The notes under the pieces: generated by a model
Databases searched by the model: none
What the model was told of the DNA's origin: nothing
Seen by the model: the letters and a program-made list of their open reading frames with translations, nothing else
From: Coenobita brevimanus
Lineage: Eukaryota > Arthropoda > Malacostraca > Decapoda > Coenobitidae
Assembly (NCBI GenBank): GCA_032717465.1
Contig: CM064715.1
Location: 42,867,048 to 42,931,047 of the forward strand
Length of the DNA: 64,000 nt
Direction of reading: 5' to 3'
Program-made: the position numbers and the translations under genes
In this document: positions 55,677 through 64,000 of the stretch, one piece after another
How the letters are laid out: the number at the start of each line of letters is the position of its first letter
Position numbering within the stretch: position 1 is the stretch's first letter

Positions 55677-57427
55677 ATGGCTGAACACAGGGCTAGTTCC
55701 TCACCCCACTGGGGCATGCGTTTGTTAGGTCTCAGTGTGCTAGTGCTTACTCTTTGCAGTCCTGTCTCGGCTTCAAACTACACGAACGGCTCTGGCGAAG
55801 ACGATGCCGCTGCACAATGTCAGGACGGGCTTATCGTGCCACTATGGCGGCCCCAGGATAACCTGACCGTAGGCGAGCGTGTGGCCAGGGCCATTGTGTA
55901 CTTCGTGGCCATGATCTGGCTATTCATCGGGGTCTCCATCATCGCCGATCGCTTCATGGGCTCCATCGAAATGATCACCTCGCAGGAGAAGGAAGTGACG
56001 GTGAAGAAGCCAAACGGTGAGACCCAGATTATCGTAGTCCAAGTATGGAACGAGACTGTGGCCAATCTCACCCTCATGGCCCTGGGCTCATCCGCACCTG
56101 AGATTCTCCTCTCCGTCGTAGAGATGTTTGCCAGGAAATTCGAGGCTGGAGATCTCGGCCCCGGCACCATCGTCGGCTCTGCGGCCTTCAACCTGTTCGT
56201 TATCATCGGTTTGTGCGTCTATGTGATTCCTGACGGCGAGGTGAGGTACATCAAGCATCTCCGTGTGTTCTTCGTCACCGCCTTCTTCTCTGTCTTCGCC
56301 TACATCTGGCTCTACTTCATTCTGGCCGAGATCTCCGTCGGTGAGGTGGAGTTATGGGAGGCTTTCCTGACCTTCCTGTTCTTCCCCATCACCGTCGTTC
56401 TCGCCTACGTGGCCGACCGTCGCCTGCTGTTCTACAAGTACCTCACCAAGGAGTACCGCATGAACAAGCGAGGCGTCATTGTCGAGACCGAGGGCGCTGA
56501 TGTGGAAATGGGCAAAAAGGACGAGCATGGACCGCTGTACGACGAGAATGTGGACGAGACGGTGAGGGAGTTTGAGGAGCACCGAAAAGAGTACATGGCG
56601 GTGATCAGGGAGCTGAGGCAGAAACACCCAGACATCCACATGGACACCCTGGAGTCGATGGCCCGGGAGGAGATCATCAACAGAGGACCCAAATCCCGCG
56701 CCTTCTACCGTATCCAGGCCACCAGGAAACTCACGGGAGGCGGCAACATCATGAAGAAGGCGAGGGAGGAGGTGAAGCACGAGGACAAGGAGACGGTGGA
56801 GGAGAAAAAGGACGACGACACCATCAGGATATTCTTCGACCCCGGCCACTACACTGTGATGGAGAACGTGGGCACCTTCGAAGTCACCGTGGTACGTGAG
56901 GGAGGGGACCTGAACACAACCGTTATCGTGGATTACAAGACGGAGGACGGGACGGCAAATGCAGGGGCGGATTACATTGCTGCTGAAGGGTCCCTGGTCT
57001 TCCTTCCTGGCGAGACGCAAAAGACCTTCCGACTTGAGGTTATCGACGATGAGGTCTTCGAGGAGGACGAACACTTCTACGCGCGCCTGTCCAACATGCG
57101 CCTGGGATCTCCTGACGGCACGACTGTCACCCACGCTGTCAACGGCGCCGCGGGACAGCCCAACAAGCCTGTCAAAATGGAGTTGTCTGCCCCCTACGTA
57201 GCCACAATCATGATCCTCGATGACGACCACGGTGGCATCTTTAACGTGGCCGAGAAAGACGTGGAGATCGTGGAATCCATCGGTACGTACGAACTGAAGG
57301 TGGTGCGCTGGTCCGGTGCACGTGGACGCGTTAAGGTGCCCTACAAGACTGAGGACGGCACGGCAAAGGCAGGCAAGGACTACGAGGAGACTGAAGGGGA
57401 ACTGGTCTTCGAGAACAACGAGACTGA
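55677..57427 (+). CDS. Calx: Sodium/calcium exchanger (NCX/Calx, SLC8 family), first coding exon, N-terminal 583 residues plus 2 nt
   Basis: This exon encodes the N-terminal part of a plasma-membrane Na+/Ca2+ exchanger, which normally exports one Ca2+ for three Na+. A signal-peptide-like segment covers about residues 14-32 (MRLLGLSVLVL..SVSA type, probable cut after Ala32), followed by N-glycosylation sequons at N34, N37 and N62. Membrane segments lie near 70-93, 124-151, 163-185, 194-220 and 223-248. The alpha-1 ion-binding repeat shows GSSAPEI at 137-143 and GPGTIVGSAAFN at 161-172. The basic XIP-like autoinhibitory stretch starts at RRLLFYKY (248-255). CBD1 runs about 381-517, with acidic ligand positions E396, D424, D432, D457-D458, E462-E465 and the D515-D517 triplet. 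CBD2 begins at 521 and is cut by the intron near 583. Complete arthropod exchangers exceed 900 residues, so the cytosolic remainder and the alpha-2 half lie on exons not seen here. The start has A at -3 and G at +4; Met14 is an alternative start that would keep the signal peptide. The exon is GC-rich at third positions, unlike its AT- and CT-rich surroundings. The symbol follows the Drosophila orthologue; family assignment is near certain, orthology inferred. Confidence 0.96.
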
Positions 57428-57433
57428 GTGAGT
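57428..57433 (+). promoter_or_regulatory. Splice donor GTGAGT ending the exchanger exon
   Basis: GTGAGT follows ACTGA, splitting the codon after its second base (phase 2). If read through, translation would meet TGA at 57429-57431, so the apparent stop is an intron artefact. The protein breaks inside CBD2 after GELVFENNET, matching the exon 2 boundary of vertebrate NCX genes, downstream of which the mutually exclusive and cassette exons A-F lie. Confidence 0.93.
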
Positions 57434-57439
57434 ACGGCA

Positions 57440-58430
57440 GTTTTATTTTAGTGTCCTCTCCCCTCCTCTAAGACTTTCTTCTTTCTCCCGTTTTCTGATT
57501 ACTTTCCCTCCTTCTCCATCTCTGTCTGTCTGTCTTTCTTTCCCTCCTGCTTTCCCTCCCACTCAGGACGCGAAATTTTAGTGTTCCCCGACCTCTTCAG
57601 ACTTCTTCCTTTCTCCTGTTTTCCCTCTTCCTCTGTCCATGGTCTTTAAAAATGATGTATGTCTCTGGCTGTCTGTCTTACCCCCCCCCCCGTCTCTGTC
57701 TCTTTCTCTTCCCCTCCGCCCTATCTTTCCCACTGTCCTCCTTTCACTCATACTCTTCCCCTCCTTTCTTCTCGCTCTCTTTATATCTATCTGCATCCAT
57801 CCGTCCAGCTATCTCTATTTAAGCCTATCTATCTATCTATCTATCTATCCATCTATCTTTCTATTGATCTCTCTGTGTATCTATATTTCGCCCTCCTTTC
57901 TCTCCAATTCTACTTCTCGCTCTAATCCTGTTTCTCAGTGCCAAACTATTTAACTATTCCACACAAACTTTCTTAACCTCCTCTCTCACTGTTTTATCCT
58001 ATCTCTCTCTCTCTCACACACACACACACATACACATCCCCTTATCTCCTCCTCTGCTATTCTCACACCCTCCCCTCCCCTCAGCATCACACTCTCCTCC
58101 TTAATGCTCCCTCCCCTCTTTCCAATCCCGCTCTCTCCACATTTTCCTCTTCCGCATTCCTTTACCGACTCTCTCTCTCTCACTCTCTCTCTCTCAATTG
58201 TTCTTTCCCCCTCCCATGCGCTTCATTTCATCCCCGTCTCTCACCGCCATCTCTCTCTCTCTCTCTCTCTCTCTCATGCATAGTCACTATTTTTGTTTCA
58301 GCTCCCTCCCATTCATATCCGGTTTCGCTTCTCCCCCCGTCTCTCTCATTCACTTTCTCTCTCTCTCTCTCCCTCTCTCTCTCTCAGCTATCAAATAACA
58401 TCATATCCACGCGACAAACACACCGCTCGC
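57440..58430. repeat. Polypyrimidine tract with (CTAT)n and (CT)n in the intron
   Basis: CCTTTCTCCC and CTGTCTGTCT words, (CTAT)n at 57822-57850, and (CT)n near 58001, 58170, 58251-58275 and 58355-58385. ACTTTCTTCTTTCTCCCGTT (57471) and ACTTCTTCCTTTCTCCTGTT (57600) begin a 130-bp direct repeat near the donor. Confidence 0.85.
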
Positions 58431-58479
58431 TCCATTTCACCCTTCCCTCCCTAAACCCCTCCATTTAGGCGATTAATTC

Positions 58480-58645
58480 CCCTAACCCCACCAATTATTA
58501 GGCCCCTCCTGCTGCCTCCAGACGATTTTATTCAGCTTAGGGGAAATAAATCCAGTTGTGTAAATAAATAAAAATAAATTCGGGGGTCAATGGAGACTTG
58601 TAATCCCCACATAAGGGTTCTCTGTTAAAAAATCGTCTGGATAGA
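58480..58645. repeat. Family A complete unit (123 bp)
   Basis: Forward arm 58518-58538 and reverse arm (TGTTAAAAAATCGTCTGG) ending 58640, with (AAAT)n 58560-58579 inside. Confidence 0.82.
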
Positions 58646-58654
58646 AAGGAGTAA

Positions 58655-58676
58655 AGTAGTAGTGGTGGTGGTGGTG

Positions 58677-58718
<42 letters not shown>

Positions 58719-58740
58719 ATAGTAATAGTAGTAGTAATGT
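58655..58740. repeat. (GGT)n(AGT)n trinucleotide microsatellite
   Basis: (GGT)n 58660-58687 into (AGT)n 58687-58717 and AATAGTAATAGT to 58738. An A/C-rich AAAACA tract follows to 58855. Confidence 0.95.
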
Positions 58741-58914
58741 CTACGATAACTAAAAACAATAGTAAAACAGGATTAATAAAAACACTAAAACATGAACAAG
58801 AATAAAAACAGCACTAAAACGACAACAAAAACACAAAACAAAAACAACAATAACATGAAGCCCCCACGGTCCCTCATTTTTTCAACCGATGGAACCGGGT
58901 AAATTGAATGGGCC

Positions 58915-59040
58915 ACTATGGAGATTTTTTAACATTTCTTCCTTAGCGATTTATTTTTCATTTTACATCAACAATATATGTGGATACTGAGGTGCAATGT
59001 CGGGAATAAACCGCTATGGAAAAAGTGTGAAGGGATATCC
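58915..59040. repeat. Family B copy, short
   Basis: Left arm ACATTTCTTCCTTAGCGATT (58931-58950) and right arm GGAATAAACCGCTATGGAAA (59001-59020) are inverted. The GGATACTGAGGTGCAATGTC middle matches the copies at 5870 and 34720. Confidence 0.7.
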
Positions 59041-59087
59041 CGAGGCGAATTCCTTGCATAAATGAACCCCCCCTCCAGTATCAACAT

Positions 59088-59090
<3 letters not shown>

Positions 59091-59136
<46 letters not shown>
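59091..59136. repeat. (GT)n microsatellite in the intron
   Basis: A perfect run. Confidence 0.96.
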
Positions 59137-59143
<7 letters not shown>

Positions 59144-59289
59144 CTATTAAGTCCATATCGAACCCCATAATATATCTAATTGAACCCACTAATATATTTA
59201 ACTGAACCCCGGAACATACTTAACCCATTCCATCCAGTAAGTTATTTTTAGTTATTTTTTCAGCTAATTTCTTCCATGAGACACTATTC

Positions 59290-59480
59290 CTCGTTCTGAA
59301 GGGGCTAACGAAGGCTATATCAACCCCCTCCTAGTTCCAATACCCTCTCCACAGCTGAATAAAATAGCCTGGTGGTGGCAAGGATAGTATATAATGTGAG
59401 CTATCGGGGTGAAGTGGCTGAGATTAAACGCTTCTCCCAGGACAATAAATAAATAAATAAATAAATGAATAAATAAATAA
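59290..59480. repeat. Family A reverse arm with core, and (AAAT)n
   Basis: GGGGCTAACGAAGGCTATAT then CAACCCCCTCC (59300-59331) is the core, the reverse arm is at 59352-59372, and (AAAT)n lies at 59444-59482. Confidence 0.82.
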
Positions 59481-61460
59481 ATGGGGTGTGTGAAATCCGT
59501 AGAGTTAATTATAGACATTTTGTAAATGAGACTAATTCCTCGACTTACCCTTCCTCGGAATGTAAGTGAAATGTTATGCGTGAAATCCGTAGAGTTTATC
59601 GGCAATATTTAAGATTTAAGAATTTCTGGCATTTACGATTTGAGAATTATTAGCATTTCCGATTTCTGAATTATTGTTATTTAAGATTTAAATATTACTG
59701 GTACTTACACTTAATGAATTATTGGTATTTACGATTTTAGAATTATTTGTTTTTGCGATTTATGAATTGTTAGCATTTATGATCTGAGAATTATTGGCAT
59801 TTACGTTTTTGGAATTATAGGCATGTGTAAATAAGCATAATTCCTCACGTAAGAGATCCCACATTATACAACTAAGCCTCATTTGCACAGCCTACAAGAC
59901 AAATATAATAAATAAAAATAAAATAATATGCTAAGCGTTATATCCGTAGAGTTCCTCCGAAATATTTACCTCATTTACAGTCCCATCTCCGTAAATGAGC
60001 CTAATTTCTCACCCACCTGAACCCACAAAATGTTTTCTAAGCTCTTATCATAGGTTAAGTGCTATGTGTGAGATCCTTAGAGTTAATTCAGTGACTAATG
60101 ACATCTGTGACTCTAATTAATCCAAAAAATTTAGTGTTGAGCTAATGATATCTGGGTAGATTAATTAAGCCAACATACTTCCGGGGTTGAGTTAATGAGA
60201 CGTGTAAATGAGACTATCATTCACAGTGTTAATAACGTGTAAATGATACTAATTCAATATATTTACGGTGTTAAAAGCAGCAAATTGCAACTATAATGGG
60301 CCTAATCCTATATATTTACCGTGCTATGAACTAATGACATGTAAGATTGAGATTAATTACTTCCACATAATTTGCAGTTAATGGTAACTGACATCTGTGT
60401 AATGAGACTAATAAATCCAAAACATTTACGATGCTGAGCAAATGACGTGTAAATGAGACTAATTCCTCACTAAAACGAACCACAGGAATATACTGTAGTT
60501 AAGTTTCAAAAGCATATTCATCAGGACGGAAAGTAAGTGAAATGTTATGGGTGAAATCCGCAGAGTTTACCCGTAACATTTGCTCTCGTTACTTTTAGAC
60601 TTAGAGCGGAGAATAAGTGAAATGTTATGGGTAAAGCCGCAGAGTTTATCCACAATATTTGCTCTTCCTGCTTTCAGACTTCGGACGGAGAATAGCCGAA
60701 ATGTCATGGGTGAAATCCGCAGAGTTTTTCCATTATAATTGCGCTCGCTGCTTTCAGACTTTCGGGCATGTGTGTATTTGGGTTTAATTCCCCGCTCAAC
60801 TGAACCCCTGAAATTATGCTGGAAATCTACATTCTTCTGGACGGATAACAGGTGAAATATTAGAAGTAAAATCTGTAGAGTTAATACAATAATTCATGGC
60901 TTTATGAATTATTTGTATTATTGTAAATGTGACCATTTCCTTGCTACACTGACCCCTTTTCACTTCCACTAAGCCATGTGATTTCTTGTGTGTTGTGGGG
61001 ACGGCTATCAGTTATCAGTACTCACCCTGCATCCTTTATTCATTTCCTACTCCTCCTGCCACAACTGCGCCCACACCAGCCCACTGAGCCGTCCTAACAA
61101 TGCATAAAATACCGCCAGATGAGTTTCTAGTGGGGCGCTATTTACGGTCTACCCTATATACAGTAATTAAGCTCCAAATGCACACCCTTCAGCGCGAAAA
61201 ATGAATGAAATTTTATATTCAGCTTTATATAAGAACCTCCAGAATAAAAGATAAAGGAGAAAATCGAATGAACTTTCACAACAGAATAAAGAGGGGTTTA
61301 ATTCGGCTAAATGAACCTCCAAAATAAAAATAAATAGGGTTCACATTAGCTAACTGAACCTCCAGGATAAATATGTTAGGGCTTCAATTCTTTCGGCCAG
61401 GAGGGGAAGTAAGTGAAATGTTATGTGGGGAATCCGTAGAATTTATCCAACATTTTAATT
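59480..61460. repeat. Decayed AT-rich repeat field in the exchanger intron
   Basis: Two words recur. GTGAAATCC(G)(T/C)AGAGTTTA or close variants occur near 59490, 59580, 59940, 60069, 60552, 60631, 60710, 60870 and 61430. TGTAAATGAGACTAATTCCT or variants occur near 59521, 59990, 60205, 60239, 60394 and 60450. The best preserved stretch is 60530-60770, where three units of about 80 bp sit in tandem. This looks like an old satellite-like array or a nest of related elements. Confidence 0.8.
59609..59825. repeat. 27-bp degenerate repeat GAATTATTGGCATTTACGAT
   Basis: About eight diverged units with a TTTGA(G/A)AATTATTNG(T/C)AT pattern. AT-rich, no coding capacity. Confidence 0.85.
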
Positions 61461-61542
61461 TCCCCCGGCGAGCAAGAGCTATTAACTCTCCTGCAAATAT
61501 GCTGCTGGTCATTATCCTTCGCATAATGAGCTGGCGGCACTG

Positions 61543-61543
<1 letters not shown>

Positions 61544-61626
<83 letters not shown>

Positions 61627-61690
61627 GGTATGCGCAATTAACTTTGAAAAGTATATATTTAGAGGAAGACTGTTGATATTTATGGTCCTT

Positions 61691-61744
<54 letters not shown>

Positions 61745-61806
61745 GGTATGCGGAATTAAATTTGACTGAAAATATATTAAGAGGGAGACAGTTGATATTT
61801 ATGATC

Positions 61807-61849
<43 letters not shown>
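61544..61849. repeat. Three (AG)n tracts with a duplicated 70-bp spacer
   Basis: (GA)n 61544-61625, spacer from ACGGTATGCGCAATTAACTT to TTGATATTTATGGTCCTTG, (GA)n 61694-61742, the same spacer with changes (ACGGTATGCGGAATTAAATT), and (GA)n 61811-61849. Microsatellite plus spacer duplicated as one unit of about 120-150 bp. Confidence 0.95.
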
Positions 61850-61851
<2 letters not shown>

Positions 61852-62440
61852 AGAGCCGTAGGTGTAACTGTTTCAATCACCAGTGGAGAGGGATTAACAA
61901 GGTGCGGCTTTAAGCGAGAGTGACGAAAATAGTGTAGTTACCCTTTACTGTTTCCGAGCTGCGATTTAGCCTTTATTGATTAAGGAAGAGGATTTAATTT
62001 ACTTATAGGGACTGCGGACTTGATGATTGAGGAGTATTTTGAGAGTATTTATTACAATTTATTTTTATCCGACAGACGTGGACCATTAAAGGTGAATAAA
62101 TAAAGGTATTGAGGACATAATGATTTAGTTATAATTCTATAGTACCCCCAAAAGCCAATTTATTTCACCCGACGGAACTGACCAGCTCAAAAATAAAATA
62201 AAAAATAAATATACTCCAGATGTAATGACTTACTATACCGGTATTTTGTAGTCTTAAATTCACTAATGCTGCAGTTTAGCTACGTGACTATGTTTGAAAT
62301 CTGATAGTATTCCTTCAGCCGAGTGTTTTCATCTGACTGACCTGCGCAACTCGGCGTATTCCTTCTACCTATGACCTCCAGTCTTTTAAACGCGGTGTGC
62401 CCAGGCATCTGGAAATAAATGGATATTGAATTTGACTCTC
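61850..62440. other. AT-rich intronic DNA without recognised features
   Basis: No repeat or exon was recognised. A phrase CGAGTGTTTTCATCTGACTG near 62320 is unremarkable. Confidence 0.4.
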
Positions 62441-62650
62441 CCTAACTTTTTTTTTTTTTTTTTTTTAATTCTTGGAGGGAACACTCTTGCAGCCTCTGGC
62501 CTTTGGTTCCTTCTTCCTTGATTAAGAAAAATCTCACCACTTTTATTATTAACGTTACTGGCAATTTGATCAGCCTTAGGGGGTAGAAATGAGTCTCCTT
62601 GGTTACCAGTCAAATTTATCCCCCAATCTGACTCCATCTGGCCATGAACT
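62440..62650. repeat. Dispersed repeat fragment after poly(T)
   Basis: T18 at about 62448-62466, then GGAGGGAACACTCTTGCAGC and CTCTGGCCTTTGGTTCCTTC. The last phrase resembles 49838-49862, so this is a repeat with at least two copies in the window. Confidence 0.45.
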
Positions 62651-62689
62651 GAGCTAAAAGGGTTACAGGTGTTCGCCAGGTGAAAAAAA

Positions 62690-62840
62690 AAATCGACAAC
62701 AGAAGTTTCTAAAATAGTTCTTTCACCTTAACTGACCCAGACGTTCGACCTTTTGCTGCTAATTTCACGTGGCTAAAAAAAGGCTATATATTCTTTAAAT
62801 AACACTTCTTCGTGACTAGCATAATAGTCTACTGTTAACC
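62690..62840. repeat. Family F fragment
   Basis: AACACTTCTTCGTGACTAGC at 62801 matches the ends at 16135 and 5787. The preceding CTTTTGCTGCTAATTTCACG parallels the TGCTGTTTTATTTTGC word seen inverted in the other copies. Confidence 0.45.
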
Positions 62841-63084
62841 TACTATTCATTTTTAAAGGTAGAGAGACGTCAACCTGAGGTCAAGTTAAAGTAAAATACA
62901 AACTAGGGAATAACAATCAGCAATTTCCATCAGCAATTTGACTCAGCTTCCATGATATAAGCGTCAGTGAGGTAGGCTGAATACATAAACACATCCTGAT
63001 TTAATGGAGTCATTCTGGATATGTATAAACCAGGTGAGAGGCGAATATAGACGCGGCTGGCAGGGCCGTAGGGTGGCCTCCTAG

Positions 63085-63115
<31 letters not shown>

Positions 63116-63165
63116 GCTGGTCCGGGAATCGAAACAGGGACCCTCGATTGCAGAAGGCAGAGAAG
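63085..63165 (-). mobile_element. tRNA-like B-box fragment next to (CT)n
   Basis: GGAATCGAAAC at 63124-63134 reads GTTTCGATTCC on the minus strand, one base from a perfect B box, within a GTCCGGGAATCGA context like the copies at 35599 and 35866. No complete tRNA can be folded. Confidence 0.4.
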
Positions 63166-63420
63166 GAGGGAAGGAGAGGGAGATCAAGGAGGAGAGAGAA
63201 AAAATGTGAGATGGGAGGTATGGAGGAGGAAAGACGAGAGGAGAGGGAGGAAAAAAATTAAGAAAGGAAGGGAGGGTGGGAGGCGGAGAGAATCAGAGAT
63301 GAAGAAAGAGGAGAGAAGAAAAAAAAGGCGAGGAGAGGAGAGGAGGGCAGAGAGTGAGGAAAAATGGAGAGGGAGGGAAAAATGTAGGGGGGGGGGGAGA
63401 AAGGGGGAGGAGAGATAAGA
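63165..63420. repeat. Polypurine tract
   Basis: GGAGGGAAGGAGAGGGAG-like DNA for about 250 bp. The reading frame is arginine/lysine/glutamate-rich low complexity. Confidence 0.85.
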
Positions 63421-63458
63421 ACACTTGCCATTGATTATGTATAATAGTAGGTCAGTGG

Positions 63459-63461
<3 letters not shown>

Positions 63462-63518
<57 letters not shown>
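63462..63518. repeat. (GA)n microsatellite
   Basis: A perfect run of about 57 bp. Confidence 0.96.
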
Positions 63519-63521
<3 letters not shown>

Positions 63522-63741
63522 TTTAGCTTATCAATTTCCACATACTCTTGAAAATAAATCACTTAAATAATAATAAAAACACAAACAAAACAGCCTCTCT
63601 CCTATGAAAAATAAAGTCCTTGGAACCAGCAGGAATAAAGTCAGACATACGCCATCCATTTGTTAATAAAGGAATAAAGCAAATAAAAAACTAAATCAGT
63701 AAGGTACATTAATTAACTCGTCTACAGTCTACATCACCATC

Positions 63742-63745
<4 letters not shown>

Positions 63746-63780
<35 letters not shown>
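63746..63780. repeat. (GA)n microsatellite
   Basis: A perfect run. The DNA between the two (GA)n tracts (63520-63745) is AT-rich and featureless. Confidence 0.95.
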
Positions 63781-63783
<3 letters not shown>

Positions 63784-63889
63784 CATTTACTCCGCCTCCC
63801 CTCACAGCTTTGCTCAAGGTCGTAAGAGGGGAATGCACCTCCCCCTTCCCTCTCTCTCTTCACTATCCCCTCTAAAAATACATGCCCTT

Positions 63890-63975
63890 TTTTAAGATGA
63901 ATAAAATCGTCTGAAGATGTTAGGGAAGAAATGCATATAAAAACACGTCATTTGAATCAAGAGGTTTATAATGGA
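63890..63975. repeat. Family A reverse arm at the window end
   Basis: GATGAATAAAATCGTCTGAA at 63896-63915, followed by ACACGTCATTTGAATCAAGA, a decayed form of the outer GTCCTCGTACTGAAGGGG word. Confidence 0.75.
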
Positions 63976-64000
63976 GGAGAGGAGAGGAGAGAAGGAGGAG

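Larger units (their letters stand above)
57434..64000 (+). other. Intron of the exchanger gene (beginning only)
   Basis: No downstream exon was recognised: I looked for the rest of CBD2 (the expected acidic IDDE/EEYEK-type strand and the following GEP motif) in the translated frames and saw nothing. The interval holds a CT-rich tract, family A and B elements, a decayed AT-rich repeat field and three large (AG)n tracts, described separately. A short alternative exon of under 100 nt could have been missed. Confidence 0.75.

Noticed and set aside
55309..55728. 139-codon + strand frame overlapping the exchanger start
   Set aside because: It is in a different frame, made of GC-rich and GTGGTT repeat DNA, and crosses the splice acceptor.
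56352..57230. 292-codon minus-strand open frame
   Set aside because: It lies entirely antisense to the exchanger exon and arises from its GC-rich codon usage; its peptide resembles no family.
57429..57431. Genuine stop codon giving a truncated 584-residue exchanger
   Set aside because: The TGA lies within the perfect donor GTGAGT, and the protein would end in the middle of CBD2, without the alpha-2 half.

Overview
The window looks like nuclear DNA of an arthropod, most likely a decapod crustacean (crab or shrimp). It is extraordinarily rich in microsatellites: roughly a hundred perfect tracts of (AG)n, (CT)n, (GT)n, (CA)n, (AAT)n, (ATG)n and (TA)n, 25 to 107 bp long, sum by hand to about 4-5 kb. 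Most of the rest is polypyrimidine or polypurine low-complexity DNA, minisatellites and short dispersed elements. The one recognisable gene is spliced and animal-like, with an arthropod-type Na+/Ca2+ exchanger sequence. The decapod assignment is inference from repeat style and the protein; no species is claimed.

Gene content. Only one protein-coding exon can be supported: 55629-57427 on the + strand. It is the large first coding exon of a sodium/calcium exchanger (NCX/Calx, SLC8 family). It carries 48 nt of 5' UTR, the start codon at 55677, a signal peptide, transmembrane segments 1-5 with the alpha-1 repeat, the XIP region, all of Ca2+-binding domain CBD1 and the first half of CBD2. It stops at a GTGAGT splice donor, at or very near the place where exon 2 of mammalian NCX1 ends. 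Everything downstream (57428-64000) is read as intron. No further exon was recognised there. No rRNA, intact tRNA, CRISPR array or transposon protein was seen. Nearly all long open frames elsewhere are translations of microsatellites or of tandem repeats whose unit is a multiple of three.

Repeat layout. 1-2330: G-rich degenerate minisatellites. 2348-9530: microsatellites and CT-rich DNA. 9530-11600, 19979-21476, 24173-24490, 31140-32119, 51372-51878 and 58518-59372: clusters of a dispersed palindromic motif with arm CTGAATAAAATCGTCTGG, here called family A. 12430-13195, 17770-18290, 32820-33770, 45000-45700 and 57430-58420: polypyrimidine tracts. 25195-25475, 43660-44690, 46508-46715 and 53165-54215: minisatellites. 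35590-39291: tRNA-derived repeats and an inverted-repeat element (family D). 40480-42640: the longest stretch without microsatellites. 59480-61460: decayed AT-rich repeats inside the exchanger intron.

Main point for follow-up. Family A has about 45 recognisable arms in 64 kb, in both orientations. They alternate with GGGGTTA and TAACCCC blocks, so complete copies are nested palindromes about 83-123 bp long between arm ends. At 53165-54258 a 1-kb minisatellite of a roughly 31-bp unit appears to have grown out of the centre of one such copy. At 31695-31992 eight perfect TGACGTCA palindromes lie between two family A arms. A second, MITE-like family (B) has terminal inverted repeats of about 58 bp, with a complete copy at 42641-42866.
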